Shown: piece after piece, positions 7,832 through 15,931 of the stretch
Layout of the letters: each line of letters starts with the position of its first letter
Numbering within the stretch: the stretch's first letter is position 1
From: an uncultured Spartobacteria bacterium
GTDB taxonomy: Bacteria > Verrucomicrobiota > Verrucomicrobiia > Chthoniobacterales > JAATET01
DNA length: 21,615 nucleotides
Assembly: GCA_937901895.1 (NCBI GenBank)
Contig: CALGTD010000176.1
Span: forward strand, 1-21,615
Direction of reading: 5' to 3'
Made by a program: the position numbers and the translations under genes
The notes under the pieces: generated by a model
What the model was told of the DNA's origin: nothing
Database searches by the model: none
What the model saw: the letters and a program-made list of their open reading frames with translations, nothing else

Positions 7832-8812
7832 ATGAAAACCCCCATTCGAACCCTCGCACTCGCGTGCGCGACGCTCGGCTCATTTGCCTCCACGCAGGCG
7901 GCCGACATCACCCAGACCGCCAATTCCACCAACGGATGGAACAACGGTGCTTATTGGAACGGAACGCCCCCGTCCGCTGGTAACAACTACTTTTCCGCGG
8001 CATCGGGCACGGTCGTCGACCAGTTTACGGCCAACGGCACCGCCTGGGCGCTTGCCCAGACGATCGGAACGGTTCGTGACAACACCGATCCGGGGTCGAA
8101 CAGCACGTTCGCGGGCGACAGCCTGACACTGGTGACGAACACACGCCTTCTCGGAAAGGTCATCAACGGCAGCACGAGCACGGTCAACCTCGTCTTCGGC
8201 GGTGGCTTCTTCTTCCACGGCGGCAACACTCCGGGATCCGCCACCCTCGCCGGGACGATTCGTTTCGCGAATGGAACCCACCTCGGAGCCCTCGCGCTGA
8301 ACCCCAACGGCACGGTTAATCCGATGGTCCTGACGATCAACTCCACGGTCTATGGCGGCACGGACGACACCCTGCAACTCACGTTGCTCAGTGAGGGCTC
8401 CAGCCCTGGAACCGGCAACCGCCTCGGACACCTGATTTTCGCCGGCGATCTCAGCAACTTCTCCGGGTCGATCTGGGTTGGCACTTCAGTTAGTGGCACG
8501 AATGTCGCCAGCTTCTACAGCGTCCAGTCCAGCGCGACCTCGGCGACGCTGATCCTCGACATCAACACCCACAACTTCCGCTACAACCTCGCAGGCGCCG
8601 ACACCCTCTTCGGAGCGGTGCAGATTGGCGACTCCTTCCTCAGCCCGGGCACCTACGACGCCGCATGGCTCAATGCGAACTACGGCACCGGCACCCAGTT
8701 CTTCGGGGACGGATCCATTACCGTCGTTCCGGAACCCGCCCACTACGCGGCGGCGATGCTCGGAATGCTCGTTTTCACCGTGGTCCTGCGGCGGAAGCGC
8801 GCGCTCGCTTGA
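7832..8812 (+). CDS. PEP-CTERM sorting domain protein, copy 2
   Basis: This 326-residue paralogue of the preceding gene has a signal peptide ('TPIRTLALACATLGSFASTQA', residues 3-23), a Gly/Thr/Asn-rich beta-strand body and the C-terminal signal 'VVPEPAHYAAA', a hydrophobic helix and 'LRRKRALA'. The core from 'TVRDNTDPGSNSTFAGDS' through 'GHLIFAGDLS' is nearly the same as in copy 1, while the segments just after the signal peptide and around the PEP motif differ. That suggests divergence of the exposed or sorting ends under a conserved fold. The ATG at 7832 is preferred over an in-frame GTG at 7787 because it starts the signal peptide. It has its own promoter-like element and is followed by a GC-rich hairpin, so it can be transcribed alone. 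A surface or matrix role is inferred; no catalytic motif is seen. Confidence 0.9.
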   Translation: MKTPIRTLALACATLGSFASTQAADITQTANSTNGWNNGAYWNGTPPSAGNNYFSAASGTVVDQFTANGTAWALAQTIGTVRDNTDPGSNSTFAGDSLTLVTNTRLLGKVINGSTSTVNLVFGGGFFFHGGNTPGSATLAGTIRFANGTHLGALALNPNGTVNPMVLTINSTVYGGTDDTLQLTLLSEGSSPGTGNRLGHLIFAGDLSNFSGSIWVGTSVSGTNVASFYSVQSSATSATLILDINTHNFRYNLAGADTLFGAVQIGDSFLSPGTYDAAWLNANYGTGTQFFGDGSITVVPEPAHYAAAMLGMLVFTVVLRRKRALA

Positions 8813-8825
8813 TCTCGCAAGCGAT

Positions 8826-8853
8826 GGGGTCCGACGCAAAACCGCCGGACCCC
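8826..8853 (+). terminator. Stem-loop after the second PEP-CTERM gene
   Basis: GGGGTCCG (8826-8833) pairs perfectly with CGGACCCC (8846-8853) around a 12-base loop, starting 13 bp after the stop codon. Only TT follows the stem, so the Rho-independent type is uncertain. It would separate the PEP-CTERM transcript from the kinase gene. Confidence 0.45.
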
Positions 8854-8979
8854 TTCCCGGTCCCGGCGTTTCAAGCATCCCCGTCGGGACGCCGGCGGAT
8901 ACATGCGCCGCACCCCTTCCCTCCTTGCGAACGTTCCGTTATCGTCCCTCCTGGAGAACAGCCGCCGTCTCCCCCGGCC

Positions 8980-11271
8980 ATGAGCACACAGAACCCTCCG
9001 CCGCTTTCGATTCGGATCGAAGGCGCGATCTACGAGACCGCGCTCGGCCTCACCGGTGAGGAGCGGGAGGCCTTTCTCGAGCGGACCTTTCAAGGCGATC
9101 CCGACGGCCTCGCGGCCATGCGGGAGATGCTCGAAAAAACCGGGGACTCCTCGACCTTCTTCCTGGAGGCCCGCGAGCACCGCAGTTTCCTCGCCGGCGA
9201 TCTTCTCGAGAAAATTCCGCCCGAATCCCTGCCCGATGACGGGATCCCGCAGGTCGTCGAAGAACCTGGAACGCTCATCGGACCGTATCGGCTCCTTTCG
9301 CGCATCGGCGAGGGCGGTTGCGGCGTGATCTACGAGGCCGAGCAGGAGGAGCCCGTCTGCCGCCGGGTCGCACTAAAGATCATCCGTCTCGGCATGGATA
9401 CCGAGAGCGTCGTCGCGCGGTTCAAGGCCGAGCGGCAGGCGCTCGCATTGATGGATCACCCGAACATCGCCCGTGTGTTCGACGCCGGGGCGACCGCCAG
9501 CGGTCGGCCGTATTTCGTCATGGAACGCGTGAGCGGAGAGCGCATCACCGCCTGCTGCGATCACGAGCGACTCGACATCGTCGCGCGCATTCGTCTGTTC
9601 ATCCAGGTCTGCCACGCCATCCAGCACGCGCACCAGAAGGGCATCATCCACCGCGACATCAAGCCCTCGAACATTCTCGTCGCCTTCCACAACGGCATCC
9701 CCACCCCCAAGGTGATCGATTTTGGAATCGCCAAGGCAGTGTCCGGAGGCTCTCCGGGGGAAAGTCCCACCCGCACCCTGCGAACCTCCCGTGACGAATG
9801 GATCGGCACTCCCGCCTACATGAGCCCCGAGCAGGTCGAGATGGGCGGGCTCGACGTCGACACCCGCAGCGACATCTACAGCCTCGGCGCCCTCCTGCAC
9901 GAACTGCTCGCGGGACGGCCGCCATTCGACGGGGAGGCACTCGCCAGCGCGGGAATTTCCCGAATGCGACGCACGCTGCTCGAATGCGAGCCGCCGCTTC
10001 CGTCCAGAATGCTGGCCGGCCTCCCGCCCGGCGAACTCGCCGAGATCGCCGAGGCCCGGCGTGAGGAACCGGGGCGGCTGATTGCCCGTCTGCGCGGGGA
10101 CCTTGACCGCATCGTCGCAAAGGCGATGGAGAAGGATCGCAACCGCCGCTACCAGACGGCAAACGCGCTCGCGGTGGATCTCCACCGTTACCTCGCCAAC
10201 GAGCCCGTCACCGCGCGCCCCTCCGGCCGGCTCTATCTGCTCGGGAAATTCGTTCGTCGCAACCGCGCCGCCTGCATCTCCGGCGCCGCGGTCGCCATTT
10301 CGCTCGTGGCTGGCCTGGGTGCCTCCACCTGGCTCTACTTCGAGGAACGGGAAGCGCGTGCCGAACAGGAGCGGCTCAGCGTGGAAGCCGAGGCGGCACG
10401 GGCAAACGAAGCGCGACTCCGCGCGCAGGCGCAGGCGCGGGCAAACGTCGCCGAGGCCGCCGCCGCCCTCGCCGAAGGCAGGATCGAGGAGGCCGACGCG
10501 CTGTTGAAGAAGAGTCCGGTGGATGCTGTCGACCCCTCGCTCGAGGCTGCGGGCGTTTTTCGCGCCCTCGGACATTGGAACGCCACCTACGGCCGCTGGC
10601 CGGAGGCCAGGCAATGCTACATTCTGCTCAACCAGGCGAACCAGCTGGACAACCCGGTCCGCATCGCCGAGGGATCCGACCTGCTCACGATCGGCCCTGC
10701 CCTGCTCGAAGCCGGCGACCGCGAGGGCTACGAACGGATCCGCCTGGAATTCCTCGACCGGCACCTTCCCGCCCAAAACCCGCTGCAGGCCGAGCACATC
10801 ATCAAAGCCTCCCTGCTGACTCCCGCCGGTCCCGAGATTCTCGAGCGCCTTCGCAGTTCGGCGGAGGTGTGTGCCCAAGGGGCCGAGGAGCGCGCCGATG
10901 GGGTGCCTCCTCCCATCTGGGAGACACTTTCGATGACCTTTTTCCACCATCGCTCGGGGGATCCAGCGCAGACGCTCGTCTGGGGGTCGAAATGCCTCGC
11001 GTATCCCGACCCCGCCGGGCCGCGCGCCGCAGCCGCCCTCTGCATGCTCGCCATGGCGCATCATCGGGCCGGAAATCTGGAAAAGGCGGCGCAGGATTTG
11101 CGCGCCGCGCGACTGCTGCTCGTCGACCCTCCCAAGGGCGAGCCACCTCCGGGCGCGCCGCCGCGGGGCAGCTGGATCTCGTGGTCGATCGCCCGTTTTC
11201 TCGAAGCGGAGGCCACCGCCGAAATCGAAGGCACGGCTCACTGGCTGAATCGCACCGCCGGGTGGCGCTAG
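8980..11271 (+). CDS. Transmembrane Ser/Thr protein kinase with C-terminal helical repeat domain
   Basis: This 763-residue membrane kinase has an acidic N-terminal region (1-95) and a Hanks-type catalytic domain (about 100-415) that looks active: glycine loop 'GEGGCGVIYEAE' (110-121), K133 in 'VALKII', 'HRDIKPSNIL' (D226), 'DFGIAKA' (D247) and 'GTPAYMSPEQ' (from 276). One transmembrane helix (about 431-453) follows a basic stretch, then an Ala/Arg/Glu-rich coiled coil (~455-500) and a helical TPR-like region to the end that should lie outside the membrane. This layout is typical of kinases encoded beside TIGR02999-type sigma factors in Planctomycetota and Verrucomicrobiota, suggesting it senses or binds something in the envelope and signals inward; sigma phosphorylation is inference. 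The ATG at 8980 lacks a Shine-Dalgarno. The frame continues upstream to 8665, over the PEP-CTERM gene in a different frame, and that part is not credible protein. Confidence 0.93.
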   Translation: MSTQNPPPLSIRIEGAIYETALGLTGEEREAFLERTFQGDPDGLAAMREMLEKTGDSSTFFLEAREHRSFLAGDLLEKIPPESLPDDGIPQVVEEPGTLIGPYRLLSRIGEGGCGVIYEAEQEEPVCRRVALKIIRLGMDTESVVARFKAERQALALMDHPNIARVFDAGATASGRPYFVMERVSGERITACCDHERLDIVARIRLFIQVCHAIQHAHQKGIIHRDIKPSNILVAFHNGIPTPKVIDFGIAKAVSGGSPGESPTRTLRTSRDEWIGTPAYMSPEQVEMGGLDVDTRSDIYSLGALLHELLAGRPPFDGEALASAGISRMRRTLLECEPPLPSRMLAGLPPGELAEIAEARREEPGRLIARLRGDLDRIVAKAMEKDRNRRYQTANALAVDLHRYLANEPVTARPSGRLYLLGKFVRRNRAACISGAAVAISLVAGLGASTWLYFEEREARAEQERLSVEAEAARANEARLRAQAQARANVAEAAAALAEGRIEEADALLKKSPVDAVDPSLEAAGVFRALGHWNATYGRWPEARQCYILLNQANQLDNPVRIAEGSDLLTIGPALLEAGDREGYERIRLEFLDRHLPAQNPLQAEHIIKASLLTPAGPEILERLRSSAEVCAQGAEERADGVPPPIWETLSMTFFHHRSGDPAQTLVWGSKCLAYPDPAGPRAAAALCMLAMAHHRAGNLEKAAQDLRAARLLLVDPPKGEPPPGAPPRGSWISWSIARFLEAEATAEIEGTAHWLNRTAGWR

Positions 11272-11294
11272 CTCCACGGAACTCCTCCCGGTCA

Positions 11295-11310
11295 TCGCAG
11301 CCCACTGCGA
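11295..11310 (+). terminator. Short stem-loop after the kinase gene
   Basis: TCGCAG (11295-11300) pairs perfectly with CTGCGA (11305-11310) around the tetraloop CCCA, 23 bp after the kinase stop. A-rich rather than T-rich sequence follows on the plus strand, so intrinsic termination is doubtful. It sits just upstream of the promoter-like element at 11322 and could instead be an operator. Confidence 0.35.
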
Positions 11311-11321
11311 AGAAAAACCTG

Positions 11322-11348
11322 TTGTCGGTTTTCCTTCCAAAAAATCGC
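11322..11348 (+). promoter_or_regulatory. Shared promoter-like element, copy 3
   Basis: TTGTCGG (11322-11328), TTT (11330-11332), CC (11337-11338) and TCGC (11345-11348) repeat the pattern at 6548 and 7752 with identical spacing. The bases between differ from the other two copies, and the downstream gene is unrelated to them, so this match is not explained by the tandem duplication. An A5 run lies at 11313-11317, and TATAAA (11349-11354 region) follows TCGC. The distance to the ATG at 11405 is 56 bp. Confidence 0.68.
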
Positions 11349-11404
11349 TATAAATTGGGAAGCCGCCTTTCCCCCGCGGTTGCCGCCCCCCGAGCCCCCC
11401 AAAC

Positions 11405-14400
11405 ATGTCCTTTCCGTTGTCCCTCCGGTCCTCCCTCGTCACGGCCCTGTCCGTCGTCGCCCTTCCTTTGTCCGCAACGGCCGCGGAGGGGAAAATTCCC
11501 AACCGCTCCTATCCGGAGACGGAGGTCTTCAAGCGAATCAGCCCCCAGTTGAGCAACCGGCACATGAACCAGCCGTCGGTGATCAACGGTTATGCGGTGT
11601 TCGCCGGCAACGCGGTTCACGAAGTCTGGGATATTTCAGATCCCTACGCACCCGTTCACCTCGCCGACATGGTCAGCAACCACCGCAACGGAGAGGCCGA
11701 ATCCCACCAGGTCACCTATGCACGCCGGGGCGACGCCCTCTACATGGCCACGATCTCCGGCCGGGGCATCGACATCTGGGACATGACCGATACCCCAAAC
11801 CCCGAGCTGGTCGGCGAAATCATCCTCCCCGGCATCAACTACGGCGACGTCGCCGGCGCGATCTGGGGGGTCTCGTGGCAGGGCGATTACCTCTTCGCCG
11901 GAGCAACGACCAACGGCGTCTACGTCCTCGATGTCAGCGACCCGACCGCACCGGTGCACGTGGCCACCCTGCCGTCCTCCGCCATGGGAGGCATGCTCGC
12001 CGGGCCGCTCTTTGCGATTGGAAATCTGCTGGTGATCACTCCGCCCAAGGAAGCCGTTGGAGTCGCCACGATCGACATCAGCGACCCGCGTAATCCCCGC
12101 CTGCTCGACGTGGAGATCGAAGGCGCCCTGAGCTACATCGGCGGGTTCTACGGCACGCATGCCTACCTCATCACCCCGTTCCGCGCCTACGACGTCACCA
12201 CCGATCCGCGTAACATCCAGCGCACCGGCCAGATGACCGTGCCGGACAGCGAATACATGAGCTTCGGCGACGACAAATTTTTCCTCGGTGGCCTGCGCGG
12301 CAATCCCGGAACCCACGGTATCTGGAAATACGACATCTCCAATCCCAGCCAGATCAGCCTGGAAGGGCGCTACGTCGGCCGGGACAACCGCTGGGACGAC
12401 CAGTTCAGCTGCCCGGTGGGAAACCTCCTCCTCGTCGCCGACGACCAGCTCGTCAACAACCGCTACGTTGGCGGAATTGTCGTCGTGCACTCCGCCCAAC
12501 CCGACACCGCACCACCGCGGGTGAAATATGTGAACCCGCCCGATGGCGCGCGAAACCAGGCGCTGACCACCCGCATCGGGTTGTCCCTTTCCGATTGGCC
12601 GGAACTGACCTCCGTCGACGCGACCACGCTCATCGTTCGTCCCGTCGGAGGAGAGCCGCTGTCCGGCACATGGAGCACCACCACGACCACGCTGTCCTTT
12701 GCCCCCGACGAACCGTTGGAACCCGCAACGACCTACGAGATCATTCTTCCGGCCGGCGGAATCACGGACCTTGTCGGCAATCCGATCGCCGCGGAGTTTC
12801 GCTCCACCTTCACCACGGTCGCGCAGGGCGGTTTCCCGGGAAACGACGAGGTCAATCCCGTGCCGCCTCACGAGCTCGGGGAACCAACCGCCTTCTCGGT
12901 CAAGACCCCCGACCCGACCCGCGAATACGAATGGCGCCTCGATGATGGAACGGTCCTCAACGGGGCCGCCGTCACGCACACCTACTCCTTGCCGGGCCGT
13001 CATGTCGTGACGATGGAGTCCAAACCGAATCCCGAATCGAAGATCGAGGCGGAAAATGCGACCCTCGCCGGCGGCGTCACCATCGCCAGGGAACACCCCG
13101 GCTATTCCGGCGGGGGTTATGCCGACTATCCCGCAGGAACGGGATCAAACGTCGCCATCCGCTGGAGCCTGCTCTCCCCTGCACCCGGGGTATACCCGCT
13201 CACGATTCGTTACGCGAATGGCGGCACCACGAACCGTCCCCTTCACCTCGTCGTCAACGGCGGCTCTCCCATCGTTGTGAATTTCCCCTCCACGGGCGAC
13301 TGGCCCACCTACCAGGAGATCGTCGTCCCCACCGTGCCGCTAGTCGCCGGCCTGAACAACCTCGAGCTTCGCGCCAGTGCCGGCTCCGCGGGACCAAACA
13401 TCGACTACTTCGTAATGACGATCACTCCCGAGGATGGCGAGACGCGTGTGAGTTCGTTCATGCATCTGGTCTATCGCGCCCTCACGCCGTTGCCCCCCTC
13501 AACGAGTCAGGCGCTCTGCCTTGATCCGGAAAACCGCCTCGTCTGGGCCGTCAACCCGGACGCAGACACGATCACTGCAGTCGATCTCGACTCGCTGGAA
13601 AAAGTTCGTGAAGTCCCGGTCGGTCACAAACCCGAAACCCTCGCACTCGCTCCCGACGGCGCGATCTGGGTCGCGAACCGCTCGAGCCACGACATCTCCG
13701 TCGTGAATCCCACCACCGGACAAACGAGCCGTTTCGCCCTCCCCTACGCCTCGCAACCCTACGGACTCGCCTTTGCACCGGACGGGTCCGCCGCGTATGT
13801 CGCCCTTCAGGCTCTTGGCCGTGTCGTGAAACTCGATCGCGCCACGCGCCAGATTGTCGCCTCCCTCGATCTTCCCTCCGATCCCGACGGCATCCGCCCG
13901 CAGGTGCGCGGCGTGGGTGTGACCGCCGACAGCGCCATGGTCCTTGTCACGCGCTTCATCTCTCCCGACGAGGGCGGACAGGTTTACGAAATCGATGCCG
14001 CCACGATGACTCTGCGACGCACGATGGCGCTCGCTCCGTCCGACGAACCCGACACGCCCACCAGCGCGCGCGGCATTCCCAACTACCTCCTTTCCATCGG
14101 CATTGCACCCGACGGAAAACGCGCATGGCTGCCTTCGAAGCAGGACAACATCTTTCGTGGCACCTTCCGCGACGGCCAGGCTCTCACCCACGACAACACC
14201 GTGCGCGCCGTGGCCTCGCAGATCGACCTAGAATCGGGCGCGGAGGTTCCCGGCAGCCGGCTCGATTTCGACGACCGCGACCGCGCCCATTCCGTCACCT
14301 TCAGCCCGCTCGGCGATCTCGTGTTCGTCACCATGCCGGGAAACAACCACGTGTCCGTCCACGACGCCTACAACGGCCGGGAGGTCGCCCGCATCCCCTG

Positions 14401-15820
14401 CGGCATCGCGCCAACCGCCACGCTCATCGACTCCCAAACCCGACGTCTCTTCACGCTCGATTTCCTCTCGCGCACTCTTTCAGTCCACGATGTCCGGCCG
14501 CTCCTCGACGGCGGCACCGCGTTTGAACCGCTTGCGATGGTTCCCCTCGTCGCCGTCGAGCCGCTCGCCCCTCACGTCCTCCGCGGCAAGCAGCTGTTCT
14601 ACGACGCCACCTCGACGCAGCTGAACTCCGAGCACTACATGAGCTGCGCCTCGTGTCACCTCGACGGCGGCCACGACGGCCGCGTGTGGGACATGACGAG
14701 CATGGGCGAAGGCCTCCGCAACACGATCGATCTGCGCGGTCGTGCGGGCATGGGACACGGCCGTCTCCACTGGACGGGCAATTTCGATGAAGTTCACGAT
14801 TTCGAGAACCAGATTCGCTTCCTCGGCCGCGGCTCGGGGCTCATGACCGAGGCCCAGTTCCTCCACGGCACGCGTTCCGAGCCGTTCGGCAATGCGAAGG
14901 CGGGCATCAGCGAGGATCTCGACGCCCTTGCCGCCTACGTGGAATCGCTCCACGAATACGATCCCAGTCCGTTCCGCAATCCCGACGGCACGCTCACCGC
15001 CGATGCCGTTGCCGGACGGCGGATCTTCAACGACCTGCGCTGCTTCGACTGCCACGGCGGCCGCAACTTCACCGACAGCCGGCTCGGCATCCTCCACGAC
15101 GTCGGCACGATCAAGGAAAGCTCGGGCTACCGCGCCGAGGCATTTCTCACCGGCCTCGACACCCCCACCCTGCGCAGCGTGTGGTCCGGCGCTCCGTATC
15201 TCCACGACGGATCGGCGTCGACCCTTCGCGACGTGCTCACTACTGCCAATCCCGGCGACCGCCATGGCGTCACAAGCCAGCTCTCCCCGACGGAAATCGA
15301 CCAGCTCGTCGCCTACCTCCAGCAGATCGACGGCTCCGAGCCCGCGGCGAATCCTCCATCCGGCCAGGGCTCCCCGCTGTTTGACCGCTATCTCGCAGAC
15401 TTCCACCTCGAAGGCTCGGATGCCTCGGAGACCGCCGACCTCGATGGCGATTCCGTCGTCACGCTCCTCGAGTATGCCCACGGCAGGACCAATCCGACCC
15501 TCGCCGACAGTGTCCCGCAATTCGTCAGCCACGTCGCATCCGACGACGACGGCGAATGGCTCGCCTATTCCTACCTCCGACTTCGGGGCGGTCATTGGAA
15601 AAACGGCGCCTACCGCACTGCCGACATGATCTACCGCCCGCAGGCCACCGGCGACCTCGGCGACTGGAACGTGCGCCCAACGGAGCTGCCGAACCCCGCG
15701 GGTCTCCCTCCCGCTCCGGGCGGTTACGAATGGGCCACCTTTGGCGTGCCGATCGTCGACGACATTCCGGCGACGTTCCTTCGCATCCATCTCGATCGCG
15801 TGGCCCCCGAGGATCTGTAA
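11405..15820 (+). CDS. Exported multidomain di-haem cytochrome with two beta-propellers
   Basis: This 1471-residue protein has a signal peptide (cleaved after 'LPLSATA', residue ~26). In order: LVIVD-type propeller repeats (about 40-360, recurring 'VLDVSDPTAPVHVA'-like units), a Big_5 Ig-like domain (~367-472, 'PPDGARNQALTTRI'), a PKD-like domain (~500-540, 'THTYSLPGRHVV'), a CBM6/CBM35-like module (~545-675, 'IEAENATLAGG'), a YVTN/NHL-type propeller (~695-1060), a di-haem peroxidase/MauG-like domain (~1060-1330) with haem sites CASCH (C1081, C1084, H1085) and CFDCH (C1213, C1216, H1217), and a C-terminal module with a calcium-loop-like 'DLDGDSVVTLLEYA' (from D1345). It is probably a surface or secreted redox protein binding glycan or a partner; substrate unknown. 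No PEP-CTERM signal is present. The ATG at 11405 is set by the signal peptide, and the promoter-like element shared with the PEP-CTERM genes lies upstream. Confidence 0.9.
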   Translation: MSFPLSLRSSLVTALSVVALPLSATAAEGKIPNRSYPETEVFKRISPQLSNRHMNQPSVINGYAVFAGNAVHEVWDISDPYAPVHLADMVSNHRNGEAESHQVTYARRGDALYMATISGRGIDIWDMTDTPNPELVGEIILPGINYGDVAGAIWGVSWQGDYLFAGATTNGVYVLDVSDPTAPVHVATLPSSAMGGMLAGPLFAIGNLLVITPPKEAVGVATIDISDPRNPRLLDVEIEGALSYIGGFYGTHAYLITPFRAYDVTTDPRNIQRTGQMTVPDSEYMSFGDDKFFLGGLRGNPGTHGIWKYDISNPSQISLEGRYVGRDNRWDDQFSCPVGNLLLVADDQLVNNRYVGGIVVVHSAQPDTAPPRVKYVNPPDGARNQALTTRIGLSLSDWPELTSVDATTLIVRPVGGEPLSGTWSTTTTTLSFAPDEPLEPATTYEIILPAGGITDLVGNPIAAEFRSTFTTVAQGGFPGNDEVNPVPPHELGEPTAFSVKTPDPTREYEWRLDDGTVLNGAAVTHTYSLPGRHVVTMESKPNPESKIEAENATLAGGVTIAREHPGYSGGGYADYPAGTGSNVAIRWSLLSPAPGVYPLTIRYANGGTTNRPLHLVVNGGSPIVVNFPSTGDWPTYQEIVVPTVPLVAGLNNLELRASAGSAGPNIDYFVMTITPEDGETRVSSFMHLVYRALTPLPPSTSQALCLDPENRLVWAVNPDADTITAVDLDSLEKVREVPVGHKPETLALAPDGAIWVANRSSHDISVVNPTTGQTSRFALPYASQPYGLAFAPDGSAAYVALQALGRVVKLDRATRQIVASLDLPSDPDGIRPQVRGVGVTADSAMVLVTRFISPDEGGQVYEIDAATMTLRRTMALAPSDEPDTPTSARGIPNYLLSIGIAPDGKRAWLPSKQDNIFRGTFRDGQALTHDNTVRAVASQIDLESGAEVPGSRLDFDDRDRAHSVTFSPLGDLVFVTMPGNNHVSVHDAYNGREVARIPCGIAPTATLIDSQTRRLFTLDFLSRTLSVHDVRPLLDGGTAFEPLAMVPLVAVEPLAPHVLRGKQLFYDATSTQLNSEHYMSCASCHLDGGHDGRVWDMTSMGEGLRNTIDLRGRAGMGHGRLHWTGNFDEVHDFENQIRFLGRGSGLMTEAQFLHGTRSEPFGNAKAGISEDLDALAAYVESLHEYDPSPFRNPDGTLTADAVAGRRIFNDLRCFDCHGGRNFTDSRLGILHDVGTIKESSGYRAEAFLTGLDTPTLRSVWSGAPYLHDGSASTLRDVLTTANPGDRHGVTSQLSPTEIDQLVAYLQQIDGSEPAANPPSGQGSPLFDRYLADFHLEGSDASETADLDGDSVVTLLEYAHGRTNPTLADSVPQFVSHVASDDDGEWLAYSYLRLRGGHWKNGAYRTADMIYRPQATGDLGDWNVRPTELPNPAGLPPAPGGYEWATFGVPIVDDIPATFLRIHLDRVAPEDL

Positions 15821-15838
15821 GTTCGAGCGCCGCGCATG

Positions 15839-15869
15839 GGGAGTCACGGGTTCGCGAATCGTGAATCCC
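15839..15869 (+). terminator. Stem-loop after the cytochrome gene
   Basis: GGGAGTCACG (15839-15848) pairs with CGTGAATCCC (15860-15869) at 9 of 10 positions around an 11-base loop that contains the palindrome TTCGCGAA. It begins 18 bp after the stop codon and before valS. No T-run follows, so it may be a Rho-dependent end, a 3' stabiliser or a regulatory structure in the valS leader. Confidence 0.42.
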
Positions 15870-15931
15870 TGACCACCCGCCCTTGCGCAGGCTTGCGCGC
15901 CCCGCGCCGCTTGCCCAAAGTCTCCGTTCCC

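Larger units (their letters stand above)
7734..8812 (+). repeat. Tandem duplication, copy 2 (promoter plus PEP-CTERM gene)
   Basis: This is the second copy of the ~1.2-kb unit described at 6540. It again starts at a GAAAATTTTT tract (7734-7743), carries the same promoter-like element and ends with the second PEP-CTERM gene. Starts of the two genes are 1197 bp apart and the promoter elements 1204 bp apart, so only small indels have accumulated. Confidence 0.85.

Noticed and set aside
8882..8910. CGTCGG upstream of the kinase gene as a copy of the shared element
   Set aside because: The first base differs, and TGCG replaces TCGC at the -10-like position; TTT and CC are also missing.
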